The notes under the pieces are model-generated. The model saw only the letters and a list, made by a program, of their open reading frames with translations. It did not search any database and was not told the DNA's origin. 64,000 nt of DNA, from contig NZ_ADKM02000100.1 of assembly GCF_000178155.2 (NCBI RefSeq), positions 1-64,000 on the forward strand, given 5' to 3'. Positions 1-8,521 of the stretch are shown here, piece by piece. The stretch's first letter is position 1; each line of letters opens with the position of its first letter. Origin of the DNA: Hominimerdicola alba 8 (GTDB lineage Bacteria > Bacillota > Clostridia > Oscillospirales > Ruminococcaceae). A program made the position numbers and the translations under genes.

Positions 1-13
1 CCTCTTCAATTTA

Positions 14-129
14 GTCGGTGATCATTGAGATGAGGTCACACCTGTTCCCATGCCGAACACAGAAGTTAAGCTCATCTTCGCTGAAAATACTCGGCGGGCG
101 ACCGCCCGGGAAAATAAGTTGTCGCCGAC
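14..129 (+). rRNA. rrf: 5S ribosomal RNA
   Basis: The sequence contains the conserved 5S core (CACACCTGTTCCCATGCCGA and the following GAACACAGAAGTTAAGC). The ends pair as GTCGGTGA with TCGCCGAC, giving a length of about 116 nt. It is followed at once by a strong terminator, as expected for the last gene of an rRNA operon; 16S and 23S would lie outside the window. Ends are accurate to a few bases. Confidence 0.97.
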
Positions 130-140
130 ACAAAACCTAA

Positions 141-174
141 AAAGACTGATGATTTTTTCATCAGTCTTTTTTTG
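141..174 (+). terminator. rRNA operon terminator
   Basis: Perfect 12-bp stem (AAAGACTGATGA / TCATCAGTCTTT) closing a T-rich loop, followed by a run of seven T. It ends the 5S transcript. A near-copy is present at 8522-8560. Confidence 0.95.
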
Positions 175-263
175 ATTTAATCTTGATGAGTGCAGCGATG
201 AGGACGAATAATCAGCAAGGCGAGTTGTTTCGACAACTCGCTCCTGCTGTATCCTGCGTAGTG

Positions 264-312
264 GAAAAGAAAAAGCCCTCAGAAACGCTTACAGAGCGTT
301 TCTGAGGGCTTG
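264..312 (-). terminator. Terminator of the bacteriocin/ABC operon
   Basis: Perfect 16-bp stem (AGCCCTCAGAAACGCT / AGCGTTTCTGAGGGCT) with a 5-nt loop. Read on the minus strand it is followed by TTTTTCTTTT, so it terminates the ABC transporter transcript. A second small hairpin (CGAGTTGT / ACAACTCG, 221-240) lies beyond it; I see no gene between 180 and 424. Confidence 0.9.
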
Positions 313-424
313 CGTTTATTCGTTTCAATAGGGTTTGTGCCTGTTGCGGTATGCTCCACAATTCTGATTATGAATTATGCGGAACGGAAAATGAGTGCTC
401 CAATAGGCTTAGGGAACCGTCTGA

Positions 425-1051
425 TCAGCCGATCTTAATTATCCTATCACATTGATCTGCAACATACGTATCGTGAGTAACTATTATCACAGTTTTGTTA
501 TCTTCTTTATTGAGTCTTCTTAATGTTTTAATAACAATATCTCTGTTATCAGGATCTAAGGATCCTGTAGGTTCATCTGCCAGAATGTATTTTGAAGGTT
601 TTAAAATAACTCTCGCCAGAGCAACTCTTTGCTGTTCACCGCCGCTAAGTTGATATATTTTCGCCTTTTCATATCCATCAAGCCCCACTTTTTTTAGTGC
701 ATTTCTGATCAATTCCTTTTTATTTCCCTTTGTGAAACGTAAGGCAAGTTTCAAATTATATTCTACTGTTTCTTCGTCTATCAGGGCATAATTCTGGAAA
801 AGATAGTTGAATTTATAACGTATTATAGAAATTGCTTTATTACTCTGAGGGGTAATATCCGTAAGATCATCTATAGACACTCTGCCTTTATCGACAGTTT
901 CAAGAAGACCTATGATATTAAGAAGTGTACTTTTTCCGCTTCCGCTTGCACCGACTATAGCCACGAATTCTCCGTCATTTATTGTCAGGGAGAAATTTTC
1001 ATAGATCACTTTTTTACCGTATTTTTTGCTTATCTTTTTTAATACTATCAT
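425..1051 (-). CDS. ABC transporter ATP-binding protein, lactococcin 972 group
   Basis: ATPase subunit of a MacB/LolD-like ABC system at the inner face of the membrane. At 208 aa it is a single nucleotide-binding domain. Walker A is GASGSGKST (about residues 34-42), the signature is LSGGEQQRVALAR, Walker B is YILADEPTGSLD, and the H-loop is IIVTHD. Its start lies 2 nt beyond the stop of the membrane protein gene, so the two are co-translated. Order and sizes match the lactococcin-972 locus (bacteriocin, large membrane protein, ATPase), where the pair is credited with export and/or self-protection. Family membership is strong; the transported substrate is inferred from context. Confidence 0.9.
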   Translation of the reverse strand: MIVLKKISKKYGKKVIYENFSLTINDGEFVAIVGASGSGKSTLLNIIGLLETVDKGRVSIDDLTDITPQSNKAISIIRYKFNYLFQNYALIDEETVEYNLKLALRFTKGNKKELIRNALKKVGLDGYEKAKIYQLSGGEQQRVALARVILKPSKYILADEPTGSLDPDNRDIVIKTLRRLNKEDNKTVIIVTHDTYVADQCDRIIKIG

Positions 1052-1053
1052 AA

Positions 1054-3153
1054 CTATCCTCTCTTTGTATATTCAAGAATGCTTTTGCTGTCTTTATAAC
1101 TGATAAATACAGATGTCAGCAAAACATCAAAAATTATCATTATGATACCGATCAGCAGGACAAGCCAATTTCTGAACAGTACCAATGACACGATCGTAAC
1201 ACTGATATTTGATAATAAAGAATCAACATATATTCCCGAATAACGGTCAATGAAACCATAACCAAGAATTTTTTTCACTGCTATGTGAACTACATAGTGT
1301 TTTATATGTATTGTGATATTCTGAATAGATATCATTATCTCTGCAATAAGTGTCAGCAACAGTATAACACTATATATTTTTATCATCATGCTGTTTTGTG
1401 CGATTTGGTCTTCAACTGCCTCGTAAATACTGCATGAAACAAACTTTACTTCATCAAGGTCATAATATTTTCCAAAAATATTATTTATTTCAGCTTGGCT
1501 GTCCTTGTAATCATCTACATGAATGTAATAATTATCTTGTGCAACTATCTGATAGTCATAATCCTCAGCATTGTTTTCAGTCAATACATACAGTATCGGG
1601 TCTTTGATCCTGTTATAATTATCTACAGCTGTATCAACAAGCATAGTAAAATACTCCTGATCGTTTTCGGCCCATATCAGTTTGGTCTTATTTGTCGGTG
1701 AAAAGTCCGAACTGAAATACTCTGTTATTTCATCCAGTTTATCTTTATATTTTAATGGGACGATAACGATCGTATCTGTTTCATTTTCTGATATTTCGAT
1801 ATTATCACCGTTTTCATCTTTAACAGGAAACTTTTTCAGATAATTTGTGTTTACTTCTACACTCATTCTTGGGACAAATTCCGTTTGCTTGAATTCTTTG
1901 GCATACAATGGCGAAAAATAGCAAAAATCGGCATATATGCCACCTTTTTCATTCAGTTCAATATATAGTTTTTTGAAATTGCTGTAATCCTCATCTGTTT
2001 CGCCTGTCCATGAACTATCATTGCTTATAATATAATTCGTGATATAAGCATAGTCATGTATCTTTTCCCAATCATCATATTTGCTGTGATTAAGATTATT
2101 ATATGAACGTATCTGCGCGATAACGTTTATAGAAAAACCTATAACGACAATGCTGAGTACACTTTTAATTATAATATTGAAACGACTTATGGCTTTTATA
2201 GGCAGTCTGTTTTTGACAGCATCACTTATCGAAATGCACCTTAAGTAGACAAATGGAACGGCATTAAGTACAATTGTAAGGATAAGTACAACACCGTAAC
2301 TTTTTATTATATGCAGAATGAAATCACTATACAAACTATTTTTTTCAGAAAACAAAACTAATGACAATATAATGGCAGATAAAGCAAAAGCCATCGCTTC
2401 AAGCAAAGCGATCACCGCAACACTGCCTATACAAAGATCCGTATTATTATACCCAAGTAACTTTTTTACCGCATATTTTTTTGATGACATTATAATATCA
2501 TAAAATGTAATAACACCGAGAATAACAATAGTGATGTAGACTATTATCATTATTGGTTTTGTCTCGCCCGCTTCACCACGTTCAGATGTATCCTCTGTCA
2601 CTATAATACCATTAGCACCAAGCTGCTTTTTTATACTATCATAATCGCCGTTATTAGCAGTACATATTATAAATGATTTATTTAATGGATCGGCAGAATT
2701 ATCAAAATATGTTTTCATTGTTCTGATACTGAATAACATATCTTTTCCGAAGCTGTTGATCCTTCCTATACACTTCGGGTCATCATTTTTTTTAGTTGTA
2801 AGATACTTATCAGAAGAACGATCCTTGTCCTCAAAAAAATGACCTTCCCCAAGGGAAATGTCTTCAAAAACGGTATAGTTATATGCCAAAATATTTTTAG
2901 CGTAAATACCATCTTTATCTACACTGTTGCAATACAAATTTCCGCCGTATTGCTTTAGTGTATCATCAAGTGTGTTATATATTTTCTCTTTATCGTCTTC
3001 TTTTGAAGATAAAAAGACATGACAGGCAAACGTATTCTTTTCACCTATCTTATTAAGTTCAAGTAGATAAGCATTTTTCTCTTGTACATAATCGTTTATG
3101 AATACTGTACAAGCAATAACTATAAACAACAGAAAGTATACTATTTTTTTCAT
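1054..3153 (-). CDS. Bacteriocin-associated integral membrane protein (putative immunity/export permease)
   Basis: A 699-aa membrane protein that probably pairs with the downstream ATPase to protect against, or export, the upstream bacteriocin. One N-terminal helix (about residues 5-22) is followed by an extracellular domain of about 180 residues. A group of three or four helices lies at about 205-345, then a second large extracellular domain (about 345-590), then two or three C-terminal helices. This topology recalls FtsX-like permeases and the 7-TM bacteriocin-associated (putative immunity) family of lactococcin-972 loci. It follows the bacteriocin gene after a hairpin terminator. The role is inferred from gene order and topology. 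Confidence 0.8.
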   Translation of the reverse strand: MKKIVYFLLFIVIACTVFINDYVQEKNAYLLELNKIGEKNTFACHVFLSSKEDDKEKIYNTLDDTLKQYGGNLYCNSVDKDGIYAKNILAYNYTVFEDISLGEGHFFEDKDRSSDKYLTTKKNDDPKCIGRINSFGKDMLFSIRTMKTYFDNSADPLNKSFIICTANNGDYDSIKKQLGANGIIVTEDTSERGEAGETKPIMIIVYITIVILGVITFYDIIMSSKKYAVKKLLGYNNTDLCIGSVAVIALLEAMAFALSAIILSLVLFSEKNSLYSDFILHIIKSYGVVLILTIVLNAVPFVYLRCISISDAVKNRLPIKAISRFNIIIKSVLSIVVIGFSINVIAQIRSYNNLNHSKYDDWEKIHDYAYITNYIISNDSSWTGETDEDYSNFKKLYIELNEKGGIYADFCYFSPLYAKEFKQTEFVPRMSVEVNTNYLKKFPVKDENGDNIEISENETDTIVIVPLKYKDKLDEITEYFSSDFSPTNKTKLIWAENDQEYFTMLVDTAVDNYNRIKDPILYVLTENNAEDYDYQIVAQDNYYIHVDDYKDSQAEINNIFGKYYDLDEVKFVSCSIYEAVEDQIAQNSMMIKIYSVILLLTLIAEIMISIQNITIHIKHYVVHIAVKKILGYGFIDRYSGIYVDSLLSNISVTIVSLVLFRNWLVLLIGIIMIIFDVLLTSVFISYKDSKSILEYTKRG

Positions 3154-3169
3154 TTTATTCCCTTCGCAA

Positions 3170-3211
3170 AAAAAGAGAGTAAAGAGCGATCATTTATATC
3201 GCTCTTTACTG
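3170..3211 (-). terminator. Intercistronic terminator behind the bacteriocin gene
   Basis: Perfect 12-bp stem (GTAAAGAGCGAT / ATCGCTCTTTAC) with a 7-nt loop. On the minus strand it is followed by TCTCTTTTTTTT. It lies between the bacteriocin stop and the membrane protein start, so it probably limits read-through and keeps the small structural gene in excess. Confidence 0.85.
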
Positions 3212-3239
3212 TTCTTATCATGTCTTAAGTTGATCCATA

Positions 3240-3578
3240 CTACTTAACTCCACCCGGATGATCATAATATGAATTGTATTCATCATAGTACAGATATTTT
3301 TGTGTTTCTGCTTTTGCCCATTTACCCTTTTTAGCCTCTTTCTTGTCTTTATCCGTAAATCCACCATCTCCGTTCCTTTTTACAATGGCTGTAGCTGTAT
3401 GCTTTTGTACTTTGCAATAGAAATTTGAATACTGACCTGAAGCAAGTAAAAATCTTGTCATGCCATAGTCAAATTTATCGGTAGAATGACCATAGCCAGC
3501 AGAAGCTACAAAAGCAGTTGTTGTCGCCATCGTTGTTGCGGCTGCAAAGGTCAAGATTTTCTTCGCGATTTTGTTCAT
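3240..3578 (-). CDS. Lactococcin 972 family bacteriocin precursor
   Basis: A 112-aa secreted peptide. Residues 1-27 form a Sec signal peptide (KIAKK, hydrophobic core, cleavage after VASA), leaving a mature protein of about 85 aa that begins GYG. It shares the family layout: GYG at the mature N-terminus, YSNFYC, KHTATAIVKRNG, GKWAKAE, and a Tyr/Asn-rich end (YYDEYNSYYDH). Lactococcin 972 blocks septum formation through lipid II in Lactococcus; that activity is known for the family and not shown here. The start is set by AAGGAG 9 nt upstream. The mature part is about 20 residues longer than lactococcin 972. The two following genes are the expected partners. Confidence 0.85.
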   Translation of the reverse strand: MNKIAKKILTFAAATTMATTTAFVASAGYGHSTDKFDYGMTRFLLASGQYSNFYCKVQKHTATAIVKRNGDGGFTDKDKKEAKKGKWAKAETQKYLYYDEYNSYYDHPGGVK

Positions 3579-4007
3579 GTTTAATTACTCCTTATCGTTA
3601 TGTATTACATCATTACCCAACCCATACCACGGTTAATGTCGTATTAAAAGCTGTTAAAATATCCCCTCCTCATTCTTGTGGCAAAATACATTGAAAAATC
3701 CTATAAAAACTTTGCTTTGTATAACAATTTGAATTGAAGAATAATGCAATTTTATTATAACACCACAGAGTAAATTTGTCAATATGTATAATTAAAATTA
3801 GTTTAATTTTAGTTATGCCTAATTAAATACACTTAATTGCTCAAAAAGGCTTATATTCGGTAAATGAGATATATGAATGCGAATTAGCATTTGTTTTTAT
3901 GTGGAATGTAAAACTTATATGAATTACCGATTTTCCTTGTTCATCATTTGTCCCCCCCAACACCCCCCACCAAAACACAGATCCCCGAGCAGTAGCCCGG
4001 GGATCGC
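3579..4007. other. Gene-free AT-rich leader and intergenic region
   Basis: The segment holds the bacteriocin leader and promoter, an AT-rich tract, and two C-runs (about 3953-3969, G-runs on the minus strand). A hairpin GATCCCCG / CGGGGATC near 3981-4006 probably ends the IS66 fragment transcript. I see no coding sequence. Confidence 0.6.
3754..3782 (-). promoter_or_regulatory. Promoter of the bacteriocin operon
   Basis: On the minus strand TTGACA-N17-TATAAT, a full consensus match. It leaves a leader of about 170 nt before the bacteriocin ATG. The leader holds an unused Shine-Dalgarno-like GAGGAGGGG at 3662-3670. Confidence 0.85.
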
Positions 4008-4448
4008 TCATATTGCTTTACAAATTTTCTGCACAGATTCGTTCCAAGGCAGAAGTTCTTCAAGTATATCGGGATTGATAAAAAACTCCATGCTCGGCAG
4101 AACTGTCAGCAGCAACTCAAAATATTTGAAAACATCAAGTCTGTTTGCCTTAGCAGTTTCTACGATACTGTAGATATCAGCACTTGCTCTAGCACCTTTG
4201 GGCGTGTCGCTGAACAGCCAGTTTTTACGCCCAACGGTGAAAGGTCTTATCGCATTTTCAGCGGCATTGTTCGAGATCGAACAGTCACCGTCTTTGAAGT
4301 AGTTACCGAGAAATTCCCATCTCTTGAAAGCATATTCAAATGCCTTTCCAAGCTGCGTTTTCGGAAGTACTGTCGGTGCTATCTTTTCAACCCATTGTTT
4401 CAGCTTAACTTCGTTTTTGATCTTCGTTATCTCATTCATTCTAATCAA
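4008..4448 (-). pseudogene. IS66 family transposase, C-terminal fragment
   Basis: A 146-aa remnant of a transposase that is normally about 450-530 aa. It retains the end of the DDE domain (KDGDCSISNNAAENAIRPF, then GRKNWLFSDTPKGA) and the typical IS66 C-terminal tail (LEELLPWN near the end). The N-terminal helix-turn-helix, the zinc-binding part and the first catalytic residues are missing, and I find no matching upstream sequence. The fragment cannot be active. It marks past transposition in this AT-rich block. Confidence 0.88.
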
Positions 4449-4728
4449 CTCCTCTTAGACTTCTTTAGTTATTACTAGTTTAATCTATTTTGAGTTGATT
4501 TGGTAGGGTGGGGGATTTTGAGGCGGGTGCGCTATAATCAATAACCGTCAAGCCCTCCGCAAATACAAAATCAAGACCCCGCCGAGATCAATATCCGGCA
4601 GGGTCCGATTCGCTTATCGCCTTTAAATTTGAGTTTCATGTCTACATACTTAATTATATCCTATAAGGAAGCAGGATAATCTTCGCGCTTTTATTCATGC
4701 GTTCGAATGTATGCTTTAGAGTTCAGTT
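4449..4728. other. Intergenic region with a minus-strand terminator
   Basis: A hairpin at 4572-4606 (GACCC..GCCG / CGGC..GGGTC with a few mismatches) is followed on the minus strand by TTGATTTTG and probably ends the surface-protein operon. The rest shows no gene. One edge of the IS66 insertion should lie here, but I cannot define its terminal repeat. Confidence 0.5.
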
Positions 4729-5172
4729 TCACTCAGTGTATGGTTGATTATTACTGATCTGGGATAAAATGATGTTATACCATTTCTTATTGTATATGGT
4801 ATATTCTATGACTCTATCTTCCAGAATAAATCGTATTATTTTTTTATCATTATTTAATTCGACTTTATTTACTTTATGCTTTTTTCCAAGATAAGTAACA
4901 AGCAATTTTGTATTGCTATTATATATTGTATGACTGAAAACAATAAACAATATTATAACAGCGAATGATATTGTAACATATAAAATCAATATATTATTTT
5001 GTGAAAATAAAAGCCATAATAATTCACAGAATAAAACAGTAAGTATATGAGAGATTCTCTTGTTATCAAATAAAAGTTTAACAGAAAAAAGACCGTTACT
5101 GTTTTTAAGAATGATATGTTTTTTTACCAGTGTGAATATCACTGAAATCAAACTGAAAATAATAATTATCAT
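4729..5172 (-). CDS. Small membrane protein coupled to the BspA-like gene
   Basis: A 147-aa protein of unrecognised family. It has an N-terminal hydrophobic helix (about 1-16), a helical pair at about 42-80, and a soluble C-terminal part rich in Lys, Asn and Tyr. Its ATG overlaps the stop of the preceding surface-protein gene as ATGA, so translation is coupled and the two products are probably needed together. Possible roles are membrane partner, secretion aid or immunity-like protector of the surface protein; the sequence does not decide. Confidence 0.65.
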   Translation of the reverse strand: MIIIIFSLISVIFTLVKKHIILKNSNGLFSVKLLFDNKRISHILTVLFCELLWLLFSQNNILILYVTISFAVIILFIVFSHTIYNSNTKLLVTYLGKKHKVNKVELNNDKKIIRFILEDRVIEYTIYNKKWYNIILSQISNNQPYTE

Positions 5173-8096
5173 GAGTTTTCTCCTTCTTGATTTGAAACCT
5201 CTTGATATATTAATTGTTTTAACAATTCAAAATCTACCTCGGTTTCGACAATTGCTATTTGTCCATATTTTGGATCTCCCAAAAATCTATTGATATATCC
5301 AGGTGATGTCCATTCTGTGGGATAGTAATCACGAAGCCACTGATCGGTTGTACATATATTTGAGAAACATATATATCCTCCAGTTGCATCAATAGCTTCG
5401 TACAATTCCTGCTGCTTCTTATCTGTAATTATTTCATACAATGGCGTTGTCAAAAAACCAGCAAATGAAAGAGCAGAACCCACCTTAGGATCAGCCTTCA
5501 AAATTATTACTAATACGCCAGCTAATGATATAATATCAATTGGTTTTTCAAGGTATGGAACGTCTACTTGTGTGTAATTAACAGCATTAACTTTTATTGA
5601 TTCAAAGTTTTCTTCATCAGTTATTATTGCAAGTTTTACGTATACGTTGTCACATTCTACCTGAGATGTTTTATATGTCTGTCTTCCCCCATTCGGCGCA
5701 TACAACCAGTTATCCTCCGAAATATGGATCTCATATTCGCCCTCGTTATTATTAGTTGGGTTATTGACGAGTATCATATATGCTGAATCTTGTTCAAGTT
5801 TAAAGACATATGTTATCTCTGTGAAATCGTCAGAAAGTCTGATTTCTACAGGTTCAGTTACCTCAGTTTCAGTAGCATTGAATATCTTAACAGTAGATTC
5901 ATAATCGTCAGTCGTATATCCTTCACCGTACTTTGTTTCCTTAGTGCCTGTTATAGTAAAAGCAAAGTAGCTGTTTTTGGAAGTGGATAAAGCGAATGTG
6001 GCATCAATACCTACGTTTCTTTTTCGTATAGCGATAATTTCGTTTTTTCTGGGTCCATTCTTATCCTCCGGAGAAACAAGTGTAGAAGAACCTCTCATAT
6101 TCATGCCCAAATCTTCAAGATCTGGTATTTTCGGATTTTTCCCGCTAATGCTTTCGCTGTCATCGATCCAGCTGTCAATAATAGGGGCTATAGTATAACT
6201 CGATACATTTTCTTCCTTTTCGTAGAAATCTTCAATACCATCCCCATCAGAATCTGTATCATTAGGTATGTAGATAGTCACCGCATGTTTGATAGCGTTT
6301 GCTGTATCCCATTCGCCGTCAACTCTTGCCGCGATCGCTAGCTTGTAGCTAGTACCCGGTGTCATGTTCTTTGGAGTTGTGTAAGAAGTGGTAGTGATAT
6401 CCTGTTTCTGTATTCTCCATTTGCCTGCCAGATATAAAGCGATGCCGTATCTGTCAGCGTCCTCGACTTTGTCCCATGTTAATCTTCCCTGGTGATATAT
6501 CTGGTTGTATTCAAACTTTATGTTTGTAGGGTATGTGAGTTTGACAGTGCCAAAGAGTTTATAAGTGTTTTTACCGTTGTTTTCAATAACTGCATAATCA
6601 CCATTACCGCTGATAACAGTTTTAGGGTCATTAATATTCACCCAGCCGTCACCGTTAGGGAGTACGGCGTCTTCTTTAATATTTTTAAAATTCTCACTAA
6701 GAGTAAGTGTGTTCAGCTTTTCACAGCCAGCGAACATATCATACATATATTTTACTTTGCTTGTGTCGAAACTACTCAAATCAAGTTTTTCTAAGTTTGA
6801 ACAACCATTAAACATATTGTTCGTACTTGTAACATTACTTGTATCAAAATTACTTACATCAAGTTTGGTCAGTCCAGAACACCCCCAGAACATACCTGCT
6901 ATCGTTGTGACCATGCTTGTATCCAAACTGCCCAGATTAATTGATGTCAAACTAGAGCAATTTTCAAACATATAACTCATATTTTTTACATTGCCCGTAT
7001 CAAACCCGCTAACATCAAGTGATGTCAGGCTGGAACAATTATAAAACATACTGTTAATGTCTGTAACATTGCTTGTATCCAAACTGCCCAGATTAATTGA
7101 TGTCAAACTAGAGCAATCTTCAAACATATAACTCATATTTTTTACATTGCCCGTATCAAACCTGCTAACATCAAGTGATGTCAGGCTGGAACAATCGTAA
7201 AACATACTGTGAATGTCTGTAACATTGCTTGTATCAAAATTACTTACATCAAGCGATGTCAAGCCGGTACAACCACCGAACATATAATACATATTTGTAA
7301 CCTTGCTTGTATCAAAACTGCTTACATCAAGTGAGGTCAGGCTTGTACAGTAATTGAACATATATGACATATTTGCAACATTGCTTGTATCAAAACTGCT
7401 TACATCAAGTGAGGTCAGGCTTGTACAGTAATTGAACATATATGACATACCCCCAACCTTGCTCGTATCAAATCCACTTAAATCAAGTGAAGTCAGGCTT
7501 TCACATCCAGAGAACATATCACTCATTTTTGTAGCATTGCTTGTATTAAATGAACTTAAATCAAGTGTGGTCAGGCTTTTACAGTAATTGAACATCCCAC
7601 TCATATTTGTAACATTGCTTGTATCAAATGAACTTAGATCAATTGAAGATAATTCATCACAACCATCGAACATTCTACTCATATCTGTAACATTGCTAGT
7701 ATCAAATCCGCTAACATCAAGATCGGTCAGGTTGAAACAGTCATAGAACATATCAGACATATCTGTAACCTTACTTGTGTCAGCATTTGATAGGTCGATA
7801 GAAGTACAGCTAAAATCATTGAATAGCCCATAACAATTTTTCGGCAGTACTGTTCCTGCTTCAGCTATGACAGATTTTATTTGTCCGCGGTTATTTATGT
7901 TAGCAATCCATATATCAGTATTGTTTACCTCACCCCTAAGCGTAAGCACACCAGTATTTTTATCAAAAGTATAGCAAACCTCTCTAGCCGCCTGCGCGGT
8001 TATGCACTGTGATATCATAGGCGCACAATTGCTAACAGTACCACCAAACACAAATGTCAGCGAGAGAAGCCCCGCTATGATCTTTTTACTCTTCAT
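5169..8096 (-). CDS. BspA-like leucine-rich repeat (DUF285) surface protein
   Basis: A 975-aa exported protein. After a signal peptide (about 1-37) come 13 full 26-residue BspA/DUF285 repeats plus one partial (about residues 112-475) of the type MFxxCxxLTSLDVSxFDTS. A fibronectin-III-like domain follows (about 525-605), then a Ca-binding linker (DTDSDGDGIEDF), a beta-rich region, and a C-terminal part with a hydrophobic segment (about 860-885). No LPXTG motif is present. Related proteins act in adhesion; no ligand can be named. The start is set by GGAGG 8 nt upstream of ATG. The gene is AT-rich relative to the housekeeping genes and is translationally coupled to the membrane protein downstream. 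Confidence 0.88.
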   Translation of the reverse strand: MKSKKIIAGLLSLTFVFGGTVSNCAPMISQCITAQAAREVCYTFDKNTGVLTLRGEVNNTDIWIANINNRGQIKSVIAEAGTVLPKNCYGLFNDFSCTSIDLSNADTSKVTDMSDMFYDCFNLTDLDVSGFDTSNVTDMSRMFDGCDELSSIDLSSFDTSNVTNMSGMFNYCKSLTTLDLSSFNTSNATKMSDMFSGCESLTSLDLSGFDTSKVGGMSYMFNYCTSLTSLDVSSFDTSNVANMSYMFNYCTSLTSLDVSSFDTSKVTNMYYMFGGCTGLTSLDVSNFDTSNVTDIHSMFYDCSSLTSLDVSRFDTGNVKNMSYMFEDCSSLTSINLGSLDTSNVTDINSMFYNCSSLTSLDVSGFDTGNVKNMSYMFENCSSLTSINLGSLDTSMVTTIAGMFWGCSGLTKLDVSNFDTSNVTSTNNMFNGCSNLEKLDLSSFDTSKVKYMYDMFAGCEKLNTLTLSENFKNIKEDAVLPNGDGWVNINDPKTVISGNGDYAVIENNGKNTYKLFGTVKLTYPTNIKFEYNQIYHQGRLTWDKVEDADRYGIALYLAGKWRIQKQDITTTSYTTPKNMTPGTSYKLAIAARVDGEWDTANAIKHAVTIYIPNDTDSDGDGIEDFYEKEENVSSYTIAPIIDSWIDDSESISGKNPKIPDLEDLGMNMRGSSTLVSPEDKNGPRKNEIIAIRKRNVGIDATFALSTSKNSYFAFTITGTKETKYGEGYTTDDYESTVKIFNATETEVTEPVEIRLSDDFTEITYVFKLEQDSAYMILVNNPTNNNEGEYEIHISEDNWLYAPNGGRQTYKTSQVECDNVYVKLAIITDEENFESIKVNAVNYTQVDVPYLEKPIDIISLAGVLVIILKADPKVGSALSFAGFLTTPLYEIITDKKQQELYEAIDATGGYICFSNICTTDQWLRDYYPTEWTSPGYINRFLGDPKYGQIAIVETEVDFELLKQLIYQEVSNQEGENS
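6750..7780 (-). repeat. 78-bp tandem coding repeats (BspA LRR)
   Basis: DNA-level tandem repeats of 78 bp underlie the DUF285 units. Two adjacent units near 7325-7450 are almost identical. A two-unit block of 156 bp is duplicated at about 6905-7060 and 7061-7216. These are in-frame coding repeats. Confidence 0.85.
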
Positions 8097-8169
8097 TTTT
8101 ATATCCTCCTAAACTTTCCTTACCGATACGGCAGAACGAATTATTCAAAATTGATAATTCGTACATTAT

Positions 8170-8199
8170 ATTGTACCATAACCAAATATTGCATGTCAA
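8170..8199 (-). promoter_or_regulatory. Promoter of the BspA-like operon
   Basis: On the minus strand TTGACA-N18-TACAAT. An inverted repeat GAATTAT-N9-ATAATTC (8140-8162) lies just downstream in the leader and could be an operator or RNA hairpin. Confidence 0.75.
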
Positions 8200-8391
8200 T
8201 AATATAACATATTATTCGATGTATTTTACTTAAAAATATAATTTATGAAAACAAAATATCAGTGTTATATACAAAAAGCTTTGTATCCCACAATGCGCAG
8301 ATACAAAGGCTTATTTAATATTAAATTGGTCAGCAATATTGTCTGTTTGTTGCGGTCATTCGGGTTCGTAGGGTGTTCGATTAGGAAGTCC

Positions 8392-8494
8392 TATAGCAAT
8401 CCAACTATTTAAATTCACAAAATCCGGTCGCTAAAGCTCGGATTTATGGGTTTTGTGACCGGATTTTGTTTGAATTTTAAGGCGGATTGCTATA
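8392..8494. repeat. Palindromic element A, copy 1 (103 bp)
   Basis: Terminal inverted repeats TATAGCAATCC / GGATTGCTATA, plus inner arms CAAAATCCGGTC / GACCGGATTTTG around a 27-nt loop. A second 103-bp copy lies inverted at 33451-33553, with about eight differences by eye. Size and ends suggest a non-autonomous MITE. Confidence 0.85.
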
Positions 8495-8521
8495 AGTCAA
8501 ACTGAAATACCGCCATCGCAC

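Noticed and set aside
3953-3969. G-quadruplex on the minus strand
   Set aside because: There are only two long G-runs separated by TGTT; four separate runs are not available without splitting them.
6750-7780. Regular direct repeats suggesting a CRISPR array
   Set aside because: Units are 78 bp with no unique spacers and encode in-frame DUF285 leucine-rich repeats. No cas genes are present. I saw no CRISPR array in the window.
8340-8400. tRNA-like GGTTCGTAGGGTGTTCGATT segment
   Set aside because: No acceptor stem, anticodon arm or CCA-proximal pairing can be drawn. No tRNA gene was found in the window.
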